This document shows, piece by piece, positions 55,439 to 64,000 of a stretch of DNA of 64,000 nucleotides. The notes beneath the pieces were generated by a model. That model worked only from the letters and a program-made list of their open reading frames with translations. It had not been told where the DNA came from and made no database searches. The number at the start of each line of letters is the position of its first letter. The stretch's first letter is position 1. The stretch is from Chitinibacter tainanensis DSM 15459 (GTDB lineage Bacteria; Pseudomonadota; Gammaproteobacteria; Burkholderiales; Chitinibacteraceae). The position numbers and the translations under genes are program-made. The stretch covers positions 1-64,000 of the forward strand of contig NZ_AUCN01000021.1 of the NCBI RefSeq assembly GCF_000429785.1, given 5' to 3'.

Positions 55439-55981
55439 ATGCGGACAGCTTTGCTGGTGATTGATTTTCAAACCGGGCTGATTGAATCAACTCCACCGGC
55501 CACCCGCGGGGCCGCGACGCTGGCGCAGATTAATGCCACCATCGCGCTGGCGCGACAGCGGCAGCTGCCGGTGATCTTTATCCAGCACCATGAAGCTGAT
55601 TTGCCGCAGGGCTCACCTGAGTGGGCGCTGCATCCGGGGCTGGCGCGTTTACCTGCAGATTGGGTGATTGCCAAAACTTCGGCCGATAGTTTTCTGGACA
55701 CCACCTTGCAGCCCACGCTGGCCGCTGAACAGATCGAGGTGTTGTGGATCACGGGGTATGCCTCGGATTTCTGCGTGGATACGACCGTTCGGCGCGCTGC
55801 CTCCCTGGGGTATCGGGTAACGGTGGTGAGTGATGCGCATACCAGCAAAGATCGCCCGCATGCCGGCGGAGCGCAACTGGTGGCGCACCTGAACTGGCTG
55901 TGGGCCAATCTGGCCGTGGCGGGTAATCCCATTCGGGTGATGCCGCTTGCCCATCTTCAAGCACAATCTGCTGCGGCCTAA
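55439..55981 (+). CDS. Isochorismatase-family cysteine hydrolase
   Basis: This 180-aa cytosolic hydrolase has the Asp-Lys-Cys triad of the family: Asp in LLVIDFQTG (near 9), Lys in VIAKTSADSF (near 80) and Cys in GYASDFCVDTTVR (near 113). Members cleave isochorismate, nicotinamide, carbamoyl groups or other amides. No siderophore genes are nearby, so true isochorismatase activity is unlikely. The start follows the gltX terminator, with a weak ribosome site. The GH3 gene is 39 bases downstream on the same strand. Confidence 0.92.
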   Translation: MRTALLVIDFQTGLIESTPPATRGAATLAQINATIALARQRQLPVIFIQHHEADLPQGSPEWALHPGLARLPADWVIAKTSADSFLDTTLQPTLAAEQIEVLWITGYASDFCVDTTVRRAASLGYRVTVVSDAHTSKDRPHAGGAQLVAHLNWLWANLAVAGNPIRVMPLAHLQAQSAAA

Positions 55982-56020
55982 GGCCCGGCGTAATGGCGGT
56001 TTGGCCGCCGGGAGTGAAGC

Positions 56021-57622
56021 ATGTTTCAGATGATCAGTGCCACCTTGCAAGCGCAACTGGGCCAGCTGGTGATGGTGGGCCTGCCGGGTACGACGGTCGA
56101 TGCCGCCAGCGCGGCGTTGATTCGTGAGCAGCGGGTGGGCGGGTTTATTTTGTTCCGCCGCAATATCGAATCACCCCGCCAGGTGGCGGCGCTATGCCGG
56201 CAGCTGCAGGAAATCAACGCCGAAGTGTCGACGATACCGCTCTTGATCGGTATCGATCAGGAAGGCGGTATGGTGATGCGGATTGAAGAAGGCATGACCC
56301 CGTTGCCTTCGCCCATGGCCTATGCTTCGGGCTATGCCTCGCATGCGGTGCGCGGCAGCAGCCCGGCCGATTGCGAGCAGCTGCATTACTACGCGGCCGA
56401 TGAGCTGCGCCAGCTGGGGATCAATATTAATTTCGCCCCCAGCCTTGATATCAACAATAACCGCCAAAACCCGGTGATTGGTGTGCGCAGCTTTGGCGAA
56501 AATGCCGCCACGGTGAGCGTGTATGGCCTGGCGGCGTTGCGCGGTATTCAGCGCGCGGGGCTCGCGGCCACCGCCAAGCATTTCCCCGGCCATGGCGATA
56601 CCGCCACCGATTCGCACTATGCCTTGCCGCTGGTGCCGCATGACCGCGCGCGGCTCGATAGCGTGGAGCTGGTGCCGTTTAAGTCGGCCATTGCGGCTGG
56701 AGTAGATGCGATTATGACGGCGCATGTGGTGTTTCCGGCGATTGAGCCCGACCCCAACACGCCGGCCACACTCTCGCGCGCGGTGCTCACCGGCCTGCTG
56801 CGCGAAGAGCTGGGCTTTGCGGGCCTGATCATTACCGATTGCCTCGAGATGGATGCGATTGGTCGCCGTCCCCTCAATCCGGCCTGGCCCGCGGGCGATG
56901 GCACGGTGCAGGGTGCGGTGCAGGCGATTGCCGCTGGGGCGGATATCGCGCTGGTGTCACACACGCTAGCGCGCCAGCAAGGCGCCGTGGCGGCCCTGAC
57001 GCAGGCCGTGAAACAGGGGCTGATTGCCGTTGAGCAGGTCGAGGCCAGCGTGGCGCGAATCTTGGCCTTGAAAGCCAAAGCCGTGGTGCAAGACTGGGCC
57101 AGCTTGCCGCGCGAGCCGCAGGCCTTGCAGCCAAGCGCCGCTTTGCAGCTGGCCGCCGAGATTCAGGCTGCTGGCGTCGAGTTTTATGGCCCGCCGTTGC
57201 TGCCGGGTGAGCCAGTGGTGCTGGTTACCGTTGAGCTGAGCCAGCGCACCGAAATTGATGAGGTGGCGCTGGGCGCCTCGGTCAGCGCGCGCGGGACTTT
57301 ATTACCCTATCTGCAGGCCGCCGGCTGGCCGGTGCATGAAATTGTGATTAGCCCACAGGTCACGGCCGAAGAGGCCGCCTATGTGCAGGCCGCGGCCGCT
57401 GCGGCGCCGCAACTGGTATTCCAAAGCTATAACGCCACCCGCTTTGCCCAGCAGGCGGCGCTGATTGCCAGCTTGCCGATGGAAAAACTCACGCTGATTG
57501 CCGGACGCAATCCCTATGATCTGGCGCTGGCACCCACGGCCCGCAGCCGTGGCGGGGCCTGCAGCAATCGCCCATCGGCATTGCAGCAACTCTTGCCACG
57601 CCTGATGGGTATATCCGTATAG
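56021..57622 (+). CDS. Family 3 glycoside hydrolase, beta-N-acetylglucosaminidase-like
   Basis: This 533-aa GH3 protein has the N-terminal TIM barrel (about 1-340). The family block AATAKHFPGHGDTATDSH is near 188, and the Asp/His pair characteristic of NagZ-type enzymes lies in that loop. The putative nucleophile loop is TDCLEMDAI (near 278). A second alpha/beta domain of about 190 residues follows, as in two-domain Bacillus-type enzymes rather than one-domain NagZ. No signal peptide is seen, so it probably acts in the cytosol on chitin or peptidoglycan fragments, fitting the GH18 gene. The last residues fall in a repeat element (copy 10), which supplies the end of the frame. Confidence 0.88.
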   Translation: MFQMISATLQAQLGQLVMVGLPGTTVDAASAALIREQRVGGFILFRRNIESPRQVAALCRQLQEINAEVSTIPLLIGIDQEGGMVMRIEEGMTPLPSPMAYASGYASHAVRGSSPADCEQLHYYAADELRQLGININFAPSLDINNNRQNPVIGVRSFGENAATVSVYGLAALRGIQRAGLAATAKHFPGHGDTATDSHYALPLVPHDRARLDSVELVPFKSAIAAGVDAIMTAHVVFPAIEPDPNTPATLSRAVLTGLLREELGFAGLIITDCLEMDAIGRRPLNPAWPAGDGTVQGAVQAIAAGADIALVSHTLARQQGAVAALTQAVKQGLIAVEQVEASVARILALKAKAVVQDWASLPREPQALQPSAALQLAAEIQAAGVEFYGPPLLPGEPVVLVTVELSQRTEIDEVALGASVSARGTLLPYLQAAGWPVHEIVISPQVTAEEAAYVQAAAAAAPQLVFQSYNATRFAQQAALIASLPMEKLTLIAGRNPYDLALAPTARSRGGACSNRPSALQQLLPRLMGISV

Positions 57623-57667
57623 GCTTTGGTGGATATTGCCTCTAGGGAGATACCTACCTAGGTATCG
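57604..57667. repeat. Intergenic palindromic repeat spanning two gene ends (copy 10)
   Basis: The element (with GGATATTGCCTCTAG and GAGATACCTACCTAGGTATC) covers the end of the GH3 gene and the end of the convergent AraC gene. It supplies both stop codons, TAG at 57620-57622 and the minus-strand TAG at 57658-57660. Confidence 0.68.
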
Positions 57668-58443
57668 AGCGATTGCTGGCGATAGCGCTCGGGTGAAAGG
57701 CCGGTGTGCTGGCGAAACATGGCGATGAAGGCCGACGGATTGCCATAGCCCAGTTGCCACGCCATATCGGCGATGCTTACGCCCTGCTTGAGTAAGGACT
57801 GGGCGGTGAGCAGGCGCAGCCGTTGGCGCCATTGGCCAAAATTCATGCCCAGCTCGCGCTGAAACAGCCGCGCCAAGGTGCGCTCGCTGGTGTGCACTTG
57901 CGCAGCCCAGGCGCTCAGCGGTTGATTATCTCCGGGCTGCGCCTGCAGGGCGCGCAAAATCGGCGCTAGCTGGCGATGCTCGCTGTGGGGCAGATAGCAG
58001 CCTTGCTTGGGGGTGAGGCACAGCCGCCCGAGCAGCAGCTCGGCTTGCTGTTGATCGAGCGGGCTGCTCAGCGCTTGCACTTGGCGCTGATAAAAATCAT
58101 CAAACAGCGCCCGAACCAGCGGCGTTTGGCTCAGCAAGCACGGCTTGGCCGGCAGCCGCGCGGCCCACTCCGGGCTGACATAGGCCGAGCTGTAGGCCAG
58201 CGCCTGACTGATATAGGCCGCATGCGGCACTTCGGCGGGCACCCACACCAGAAAATCCGCCGGCGCGACCAGCGTTTCCTGATCCAGCGTGATTTCCAGC
58301 AGACCCAGATTAATGCGATTGAGCTGCCCCCACGGGTGCCGGTGCAGCGCGTAGCCCGTGTGCGCTTCAACGGCTTCATGCCGCAGGTAGAGCGGCGCCG
58401 GGGTGGGTAGGGTGAGATCGAGCGGGGTATAGGGGCAATCCAT
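57658..58443 (-). CDS. AraC-family transcriptional regulator
   Basis: This 261-aa regulator has an N-terminal cupin-like sensor (HRHPWGQLNRINLGLLEIT, APADFLVWVPAEVPH). A C-terminal AraC domain (about 160-258) follows, with both helix-turn-helices, the second as SIADMAWQLGYGNPSAFIAMFRQHTGLSPERYR. The ATG at 58443 starts the conserved sequence; the frame is open to 58545, but that part would overlap the divergent start. It is divergent from a DMT exporter gene across about 100 bases, which it probably controls. Confidence 0.9.
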   Translation of the reverse strand: MDCPYTPLDLTLPTPAPLYLRHEAVEAHTGYALHRHPWGQLNRINLGLLEITLDQETLVAPADFLVWVPAEVPHAAYISQALAYSSAYVSPEWAARLPAKPCLLSQTPLVRALFDDFYQRQVQALSSPLDQQQAELLLGRLCLTPKQGCYLPHSEHRQLAPILRALQAQPGDNQPLSAWAAQVHTSERTLARLFQRELGMNFGQWRQRLRLLTAQSLLKQGVSIADMAWQLGYGNPSAFIAMFRQHTGLSPERYRQQSLDT

Positions 58444-58543
58444 CTTGGCGGTTTCAGCATATCGGTTTGGCGGTTTTTCATTATAAACATTCAAATGGTC
58501 ATTGCTAGACTGGCCGGCATATTGAATCGAAAGGAGAATGCGC

Positions 58544-59437
58544 ATGCCTCAATTTGCGTATCCGGTACTGGCCGTGTTGATCTGGGCGGGCAATACCGTG
58601 GTGTCTAAAGCGGCGGCGGGCATGATCGACCCCGCGGCGATTTCGCTCTATCGCTGGCTGCTGGCCGCGCTGGTGCTGACGCCGTTGTGCTGGCGGGTGG
58701 TGTGGCGCGCGCGGGCTGCGATCTGGGCGCATGCCGGCCAATACGCCACGCTGGCGCTGCTGGGCATGGTGCTGTATCAATCGCTGGCCTATTTTGCCGC
58801 CCATGCTACTTCGGCCACCAATATGGGGGTGATTTGTGCGCTGATGCCGCTGCTGGGTTTGCTGTTGAATGCGCTGCTTTTCGGCGTGCGCCCCGGTAAG
58901 TTGGCGGTGCTGGGCGTAGCGGTTTCGCTAGCCGGAGTCCTGTATCTGCTCGGACAGGGTCAGCCGGCGAGTTTGTGGCAGCATGGCGTAAACCGTGGTG
59001 ATGGGCTGATGTTGCTGGGTACGGCGGCCTATGCGCTGTACGGGATTTTGCTGCGGCGCTGGCAACTGCCATTGGGGCACTGGTTTAACTTGTATGTGCA
59101 GATTCTATTTAGTCTGCTGGCCTTGCTGCCACTGGCGGCGACGGCCACAACGCTCAGCGTTTCGCCCGCTGCAGCTGGCTTGGTGTTATATGCGGGGCTG
59201 GCTTCGTCGATCCTGGCGGCCTACTGCTGGATGCAGGGCGTGGCACAATTGGGGAGCGAGCAGGCGGCGATTTACATGAACTTGCTGCCGCTGTTTACCG
59301 CGATTATGGCGATGTTTTGCTTGGGCGAGCGTCTCGCGAGCTATCACTGGCTGGGTGGGGCGGGGATTTTGTGCGGGGTGTTGCTGGTGCAATGGCCTAG
59401 CCTGCGCGGCCGGCCACTGCGCCTGAGTAAAGCCTGA
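58544..59437 (+). CDS. EamA-domain (DMT superfamily) exporter
   Basis: This 297-aa inner-membrane protein has ten hydrophobic segments in two tandem EamA repeats (about 5-135 and 150-285). The first has the NTVVSKAAA and LYRWLLAALVL blocks, and the second the SILAAYCWMQGVAQLGSEQAA motif. Members export amino acids or small metabolites. The ATG at 58544 is chosen because AAGGAG lies seven bases upstream; an ATG six bases earlier is too close. It is probably regulated by the divergent AraC gene. The substrate is unknown. Confidence 0.9.
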   Translation: MPQFAYPVLAVLIWAGNTVVSKAAAGMIDPAAISLYRWLLAALVLTPLCWRVVWRARAAIWAHAGQYATLALLGMVLYQSLAYFAAHATSATNMGVICALMPLLGLLLNALLFGVRPGKLAVLGVAVSLAGVLYLLGQGQPASLWQHGVNRGDGLMLLGTAAYALYGILLRRWQLPLGHWFNLYVQILFSLLALLPLAATATTLSVSPAAAGLVLYAGLASSILAAYCWMQGVAQLGSEQAAIYMNLLPLFTAIMAMFCLGERLASYHWLGGAGILCGVLLVQWPSLRGRPLRLSKA

Positions 59438-59476
59438 TGGGATAAGCCTTGAGAACCACTTTCCCGGTTGAAGACT

Positions 59477-61129
59477 TTACAGTTTGAAGCGGCTGATCAT
59501 CTGGCCCAGCTGGCCAGCCAGATGATTGAGATCGCTAATCACTTGCCGCGCCGAGCCGATTGATTGATTGCCTTCTTCGGCCATATTGCTGATCCGCTCG
59601 GCGGCTTGGGCAATTTGCGTGGTGGCCATCGATTGCTCGCTGGTGGCTTCGGCGATGCCTTTAATGCCGGCAATCACTTCGCTCATTTGCCGCTGAATGT
59701 CTTCGATTTGCAGCGCCGCGGTTTCCGCTAGCTCCACACTATCGTTCACCGTGGTGGTGGTCAGATCCATATTGTGAGTGGCTTGCTGGGTTTGTGCGCG
59801 CATCGCGCTGATTTTCTGGCTGATCTCGACCGTGGCTTCGCTGGAGCGTTCAGCCAGCTTGCGCACTTCATCGGCCACGATGGCAAAGCCGCGGCCTTGC
59901 TCGCCAGCCCGCGCCGCTTCAATGGCGGCATTGAGCGCCAGCAGATTCGTTTGGTCGGCAATTTCCTTGATCACATCGATAATGCTGTTGATCTGCTGTG
60001 AATGATGCTCCAGCTCGTGCATCACGCTGGAGAGGGTAGAAACCCGGCTGGAAATCTGCCCCACCTGCTGCGCGGCCTGACGCACGCGCTGAGTGGCCTG
60101 ACGGGAGACCTCGCCCGTGTGCTCAATTAGCCGCTCGGCATCTTGGGAATTATCCGCAATGTGATTGATGCTAACGGTGATTTCTTCAATCGTGGCGGCG
60201 GTAGAGCTCGCTACATCGCTTTGATCGCTCGCGCCCTGGCTCAAGATTTGCGCCATTTGATCGATGCGTTGCACACCGCTGGTGAGTTTGACGGTTTCAT
60301 CACGCACGGTGCTGAACATCTGCCGCAATTGCCCCATAAAGGTGTTGACGTGGGTGGCAATCTGGCCGATTTCATCGCCTGATTGCACCGGTAGCTGAAT
60401 CGTCAGATCGCCAGCCCCGGTTGTCAGCGAATGCATCATGTCGCGCAGGCGTACCAGCGGGCGGGCGATGGCATTGCCCAGCAGCAACGACACCACAATC
60501 GCCACCACCAGCATCACGATGCCGGTATAGGCCGCTTGCCAGATCGCGTCGCGAATGTGCTGATGAACCAGATTGGCATCCAGATCGACGCCCACTACGT
60601 AGTTTTCGCCCTTACTGTTTTTTACCGGCATCAGAATCGTGCGCAAAAAACCATATTGCGGGCTGGTGCTTTCTTCAAATTCGATTTTGCCGCTTTGTGC
60701 TGCGCGGATGGTGGCTGCATCGGTTTCTGGCACATCGCTAGGCTTCAGATAAAACTCGTGATTAGGGTCTTTAAGCTGTTCATCCGAGAGCGAGGCCGTG
60801 GTGTAGGTAACCTGACTGCCATTAACGATAAAGGTATACAGATAGCTCACCCCCAGCGCCTTGGTCACGGCGGTGACGTGTTCGGCTTCCTGCCGCTTGG
60901 CTTTGAGATCAACCTGTTCGCGCGGGGGCAGATTGTCGTGGTAATTGGGGCCGATGATTTGCACATAGGCGAGGGCCGCCATTTTGAGTTGGCCATCAAT
61001 TTGCTCAAGCGCGGCGGTTCTGGCCTGTTGGATGGCTTGCGCCGTAAACACCCCGATCGTGAGCAGGGAGACCAGCAAAAAAGCCAGCTGGAGTTTGAGG
61101 CGCAAATGCAGTGAGCGAAAGATAGTCAT
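59477..61129 (-). CDS. Methyl-accepting chemotaxis protein with Cache sensor
   Basis: This 550-aa chemoreceptor has a first membrane helix (about 12-33), a periplasmic Cache-like sensor (about 35-190, with [15 protein letters not shown] and [19 protein letters not shown]) and a second membrane helix (about 200-220). A HAMP domain (about 220-275) and the cytoplasmic signalling region follow. The tip is [20 protein letters not shown]. No C-terminal CheR pentapeptide. It differs from the other chemoreceptor in its longer sensor. It lies beside a GGDEF-EAL gene on the same strand. Confidence 0.93.
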   Translation of the reverse strand: MTIFRSLHLRLKLQLAFLLVSLLTIGVFTAQAIQQARTAALEQIDGQLKMAALAYVQIIGPNYHDNLPPREQVDLKAKRQEAEHVTAVTKALGVSYLYTFIVNGSQVTYTTASLSDEQLKDPNHEFYLKPSDVPETDAATIRAAQSGKIEFEESTSPQYGFLRTILMPVKNSKGENYVVGVDLDANLVHQHIRDAIWQAAYTGIVMLVVAIVVSLLLGNAIARPLVRLRDMMHSLTTGAGDLTIQLPVQSGDEIGQIATHVNTFMGQLRQMFSTVRDETVKLTSGVQRIDQMAQILSQGASDQSDVASSTAATIEEITVSINHIADNSQDAERLIEHTGEVSRQATQRVRQAAQQVGQISSRVSTLSSVMHELEHHSQQINSIIDVIKEIADQTNLLALNAAIEAARAGEQGRGFAIVADEVRKLAERSSEATVEISQKISAMRAQTQQATHNMDLTTTTVNDSVELAETAALQIEDIQRQMSEVIAGIKGIAEATSEQSMATTQIAQAAERISNMAEEGNQSIGSARQVISDLNHLAGQLGQMISRFKL

Positions 61130-61193
61130 GCCAAGATCCCGAAGCCGATAAACAGAAGCTGCTTAATCAGCTTAGTTGCCGACCTTACGTAGC

Positions 61194-63125
61194 TCAAGTT
61201 TCTTTCACGGGCTGAATCAGTAATGGAGCAGGGCGGTGTACCGCATAACCTTGGGCGTAATCCACGCCCAAATCGCGCAGGATTTCGAGCTGGTGCTGGT
61301 TTTCAACAAACTCGGCCACTATTTTCAGTCGCAGCGCTTTGGCCATTTGCACCACCGCGGTCACTAGCGCCAGATCGGAGGCATTGCGCTCCAGATTGCG
61401 GATCAGGCTGCCATCGATTTTCAGGTAATCCACGTCCAGCTCTTTGAGGTAGCTAAACGAAGAAAAGCCGCTGCCAAAATCGTCTAGCGCAAAGCGGCAG
61501 CCCAGCTGCTTGAGAGTGGAGACAAAATGCCGCGCCGCCTGAATATCAGTCATGGCGGCGGTTTCGGTAATTTCAAAACACCACTGCTGGGCCGGGGTGG
61601 GGCTGGCCTGAATCCAGTCGCGCAAGGTGTGTAAAAAAGCGTGATCCCCGAGCGAGGCGGCCGATAAATTAATGCCGTAGATCGTATGCGGTGGTAACGC
61701 CTGTTGCAAGATGGTGCGGGTGACCCAGCGATCGATCTTGCCGATCAGGCCAAAGCGTTCGGCTGCGGGCAGAAATTGCCCGGGGGGGACCGGCTCACCT
61801 TGCTCGTCGAGTGCGCGGATTAATATTTCTGCGTGGTCGGGCACGCTGTGTGGCGCCCCGGTGGATTTGAGGGCTTGCATATGCTGAATGAACAGTACAA
61901 AGCGGTCTTGTTGCAGCATCTGCGGTAGCTGCGCCGCCCAGCTCATTTGTGATTGCAGCTGATGGTGTTGTTGGTCGACCTCGGTGGCAAAAGCAATTTG
62001 CCCGGTGCCGCGTTCTTTGGCGATGGCGCAGGCGGTATCCGCGCGCATAATGTGTTCGCGCAGGCTTTGCTGGCCATCGGCAATGGCGATGCCGAGCGCG
62101 CCGCTCAGGCTAAACAAACGCCCTTGCCAGACAAAGGGGTAATTCTGAATTTCGCGCAGTAGCTGTTGCGCCAGCTCGCTCGCATGGCTGGCATCGGCAT
62201 TGGGTAAAAAGATGCAAAATTCATCGCCGCCAAAACGTGCCATGCTGGCTTGTGCGGGAAGCAGGCGGCCAAAGCGCAGCGCCAGTAGGCTGAGTAATTC
62301 ATCCCCTGCACTGTGGCCGCACAGATCATTTACCAATTTGAACTGATCCAAATCCAGATACAAAATTGCCCCACGGTGGGCGCTGGCCAGTTGCATTTCA
62401 AAGCCGCGCCGATTCAGGAGTTTGGTGAGGCTATCATGGGTAGCCTGATATTCCAGCTCGCGCCCCACGCGCAAGCTATTACGGGTGATAAACACCGCCA
62501 CCAAGCTGCTGATGATGAGCAAAGTGCAGAGCGCGCCCGCGAGTTGCCATAGGCGGCGTACGCGGATTTCATCAAGCTGGCGCAGTAGGAGTTGCTCTTG
62601 CTGTTCGCTGTAATGAATCAGCGCGTCGATGGCATTCTGGTATTGATGGATAAAGGTGCGGCGAAATAGAAAGGCGCGGTTGGCTTCTTCGGCACTGCGA
62701 AAGCGGCCCGCCAGCACTTGCTCGGCCACGGTCAGAAAGCCATTTTTGTATTCGTCGAGCGCGCTACGCAGTTGCGCGAGGGCCAAAGGTTTTTGCTCGG
62801 GCAGGGTTTGCTCGAGCTGCCCTAGGCGCACATAAGCTTGGTTGAGCTCCTGATTCCATTGCCGCCATTTAAAGCTGGCGTGCTCAGGAATATCGACAGC
62901 CAGAAAAACATCTTTTTCAAAACGGCGCAGGTCGCCAAAGTCGGCGCGCAGGGTCTGCACACTGCTATAGGCGCGGTGCTGGCGCGATAGCTCTTGGGCC
63001 AGCTGCTGATAGCTGTGGTTGATTTCATTGCCCATCAGTAAACCGAACAGCAGCGTGAGCAAGACCAGGCCGGCAAATGCCAAGCCAATGCGTAGCCCCA
63101 GCCGCGTGGCGATCAGTTCGCTCAT
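61194..63125 (-). CDS. Diguanylate cyclase/phosphodiesterase (GGDEF-EAL)
   Basis: This 643-aa membrane protein turns c-di-GMP over. Two membrane helices (about 8-31 and 194-215) bracket a helical periplasmic sensor of about 160 residues. The GGDEF domain (about 240-400) has the active motif ARFGGDEF. No RxxD inhibitory site precedes it. The EAL domain (about 410-640) keeps its catalytic residues: the E-x-L-x-R motif (EILIRA), Asn in GINLSAASL, Glu in CFEITETAA, DDFGSGFSS and KIVAEFVE. Both halves therefore look competent. It lies 64 bases upstream of the chemoreceptor on the same strand. Confidence 0.93.
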   Translation of the reverse strand: MSELIATRLGLRIGLAFAGLVLLTLLFGLLMGNEINHSYQQLAQELSRQHRAYSSVQTLRADFGDLRRFEKDVFLAVDIPEHASFKWRQWNQELNQAYVRLGQLEQTLPEQKPLALAQLRSALDEYKNGFLTVAEQVLAGRFRSAEEANRAFLFRRTFIHQYQNAIDALIHYSEQQEQLLLRQLDEIRVRRLWQLAGALCTLLIISSLVAVFITRNSLRVGRELEYQATHDSLTKLLNRRGFEMQLASAHRGAILYLDLDQFKLVNDLCGHSAGDELLSLLALRFGRLLPAQASMARFGGDEFCIFLPNADASHASELAQQLLREIQNYPFVWQGRLFSLSGALGIAIADGQQSLREHIMRADTACAIAKERGTGQIAFATEVDQQHHQLQSQMSWAAQLPQMLQQDRFVLFIQHMQALKSTGAPHSVPDHAEILIRALDEQGEPVPPGQFLPAAERFGLIGKIDRWVTRTILQQALPPHTIYGINLSAASLGDHAFLHTLRDWIQASPTPAQQWCFEITETAAMTDIQAARHFVSTLKQLGCRFALDDFGSGFSSFSYLKELDVDYLKIDGSLIRNLERNASDLALVTAVVQMAKALRLKIVAEFVENQHQLEILRDLGVDYAQGYAVHRPAPLLIQPVKET

Positions 63126-63215
63126 GATGGATTCCGGCAATCGTATGGCTTTAGCATAGTGAAGCGATGGCAACTCGGCCAGTCGCCCACCGCATAGCGA
63201 GCATTTACGCTGGCA

Positions 63216-63248
63216 ATAAAAAACGCCACCTAGATACCCAGGTGGCGT
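63216..63248 (-). terminator. Terminator of the GH19 chitinase gene
   Basis: ACGCCACCT/AGGTGGCGT 9-bp stem with an 8-base loop; on the minus strand it runs into a T tract. It overlaps a repeat element. Confidence 0.85.
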
Positions 63249-63275
63249 ATGTCGCTAGAGGCTAGCTAATTCAAT
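63228..63275 (-). repeat. Intergenic palindromic repeat, single unit (copy 11)
   Basis: On the minus strand the element starts at the GH19 stop codon and reads TTAGCTAGCCTCTAGCG, then CATAC and CCTGGGTATC. This follows the single-unit form after mltF. Confidence 0.55.
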
Positions 63276-64000
63276 TACTTCAGAGTAACACCCCAGTTGG
63301 CTTCCACACACTTGGTGTATTGGCCGTCGATCAGGGCATTGTATGGAGTCTGGTAGCTCACCAGCTGACACTTGTTGTCGCCGCCGACTTTCCAGTCTTT
63401 TTCCCAGTAGATGTTAAATGCGGCAGACGATGCGCCATCAAAGCGGCCCATGCCTGAACATTTCATCGACTCTTTCGTAATATCCCAACCCAGGTCACGG
63501 GCAAACTCGGTGTAGTAGTTCAGACGATTTTGCGCCGCCGCTTTGGTTGGCGAATCTTGGCATTCGGCATTGATAATCTGGATTGTCGTTGGGAAGTCGT
63601 TACCCAGTTGACGCGATTTATCAAAGTCGTTCGGTACCCAAGTGCCATCAATCACGTGCAGCATCGATGGTTTTGGTGGTTGTGGATACACGAAGAAGAA
63701 TACGGCAGAAGCCAGGTTCAACCAGCTTTCAGCTACACGATCCGGATCTTTCAACAGTACGGATTGGTCGCCATCAAACATCGCTTGGCTGAATGGACCG
63801 TAGTTGTAGTTGTAAGACAACTGTTTCGCGCCACGGCCGAAGTATTTCTTGAAGCCGCCTTTCGCGTCGGTGCCGCAAGTCCAAACTTTGTTGAATACTG
63901 GGTCGGTACACTCAGTGTTGTAACCACAACCGGTGCCTTCTTCAGTACAACCCATTTCACGCACGTGCACCAGCGCTTGCAGCCATTCTGGGTTGCCGTA
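63275..64000 (-). CDS. Glycoside hydrolase family 19 chitinase (partial)
   Basis: The window holds the C-terminal 241 residues; the N-terminus lies beyond 64000. The fold is that of GH19: a region near the window edge with CTEEGTGCGYN, then FKKYFGRGAKQLSYNYNYGPFSQAM (the catalytic-domain substrate-binding block), NLASAVFFFVYPQPPKPSMLHVI and later GWDITKESM. GH19 enzymes invert the anomeric configuration and cleave chitin in an endo mode. The Cys-rich character suits an extracellular enzyme. A signal peptide, catalytic Glu residues and any binding module would be upstream. It is the last gene of the window, with its terminator at 63216-63248. Confidence 0.93.
   Translation of the reverse strand, partial: YGNPEWLQALVHVREMGCTEEGTGCGYNTECTDPVFNKVWTCGTDAKGGFKKYFGRGAKQLSYNYNYGPFSQAMFDGDQSVLLKDPDRVAESWLNLASAVFFFVYPQPPKPSMLHVIDGTWVPNDFDKSRQLGNDFPTTIQIINAECQDSPTKAAAQNRLNYYTEFARDLGWDITKESMKCSGMGRFDGASSAAFNIYWEKDWKVGGDNKCQLVSYQTPYNALIDGQYTKCVEANWGVTLK

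Noticed and set aside
57500-57622. A suspected frameshift at the C-terminus of the GH3 enzyme
   Set aside because: The final residues (CSNRPSALQQLLP) still read plausibly in frame for the family, so no frameshift is needed to explain the end.
61800-61840. A degenerate EAL motif in the GGDEF-EAL protein
   Set aside because: The sequence EILIR keeps the E-x-L-x-R pattern, and the other catalytic residues are present, so the domain is judged intact.

Overview
The window is a 64 kb stretch of chromosome from a Gram-negative betaproteobacterium, most likely of the order Neisseriales and near the chitin-degrading Chitinibacter/Chromobacterium group. The evidence is the gene content and order (icd / cold-shock gene / clpS-clpA; yceD-rpmF-plsX-fabHDG-acpP-fabF; pcnB-folK-panB-panC), LPS-heptose and outer-membrane lipoprotein genes, and three chitin- or GlcNAc-directed glycosidases (GH18, GH3, GH19). 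The species assignment is inference; no search was run.

Layout. 1-610: end of an rRNA operon (spacer, 5S rRNA, two rho-independent terminators around a T-poor tract). 0.67-7.7 kb: heptose adenylyltransferase, an MscS channel, acyl desaturase, Rid-family protein, cytosolic-looking GH18 chitinase, Ogt, XerD and a second MscS channel. 7.8-12.2 kb: clpA-clpS, a cold-shock gene and icd. 12.3-18.1 kb: RluE, a TetR-EmrA-EmrB efflux operon with a strong palindromic operator, nudJ-mnmA. 18.3-26.0 kb: YdgA-like protein, purB, a small unknown protein, a PBP5/6-type carboxypeptidase and a large IMPa-like M60 metalloprotease lipoprotein. 26.1-33.2 kb: a three-domain AraC-type protein, PhzF, pcnB-folK-panB, a transglutaminase-like gene and panC. 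33.3-39.1 kb: hypothetical protein, dinB, chemoreceptor, PAP2 phosphatase, RsmI paralogue, maf. 39.2-45.8 kb: the fatty-acid synthesis cluster. 46-55.4 kb: DUF1631 protein, lipocalin, pabB-pabC, small secreted protein, a 577-base non-coding stretch, mltF, gltX. 55.4-64 kb: isochorismatase-type hydrolase, GH3 glycosidase, AraC regulator divergent from a DMT exporter, chemoreceptor, GGDEF-EAL protein, and the C-terminal part of a GH19 chitinase cut by the window edge.

How the genes fit together. Most of the window is housekeeping: membrane lipid synthesis, folate (folK, pabB, pabC) and pantothenate (panB, panC) supply, protein quality control (ClpAPS), and tRNA/rRNA processing. The accessory layer points to a chitin-feeding, motile, surface-sensing bacterium: glycosidases, two chemoreceptors, a c-di-GMP enzyme and a secreted glycoprotein protease.

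No phage, insertion sequence, CRISPR array, tRNA gene or defence island was seen. The most distinctive undescribed-looking signal is a family of short palindromic intergenic repeats (about 35-base units, often as about 60-base inverted pairs). They repeatedly begin at, or very close to, the stop codon of the upstream gene, and they sometimes run up to the next ribosome binding site or act as terminators.
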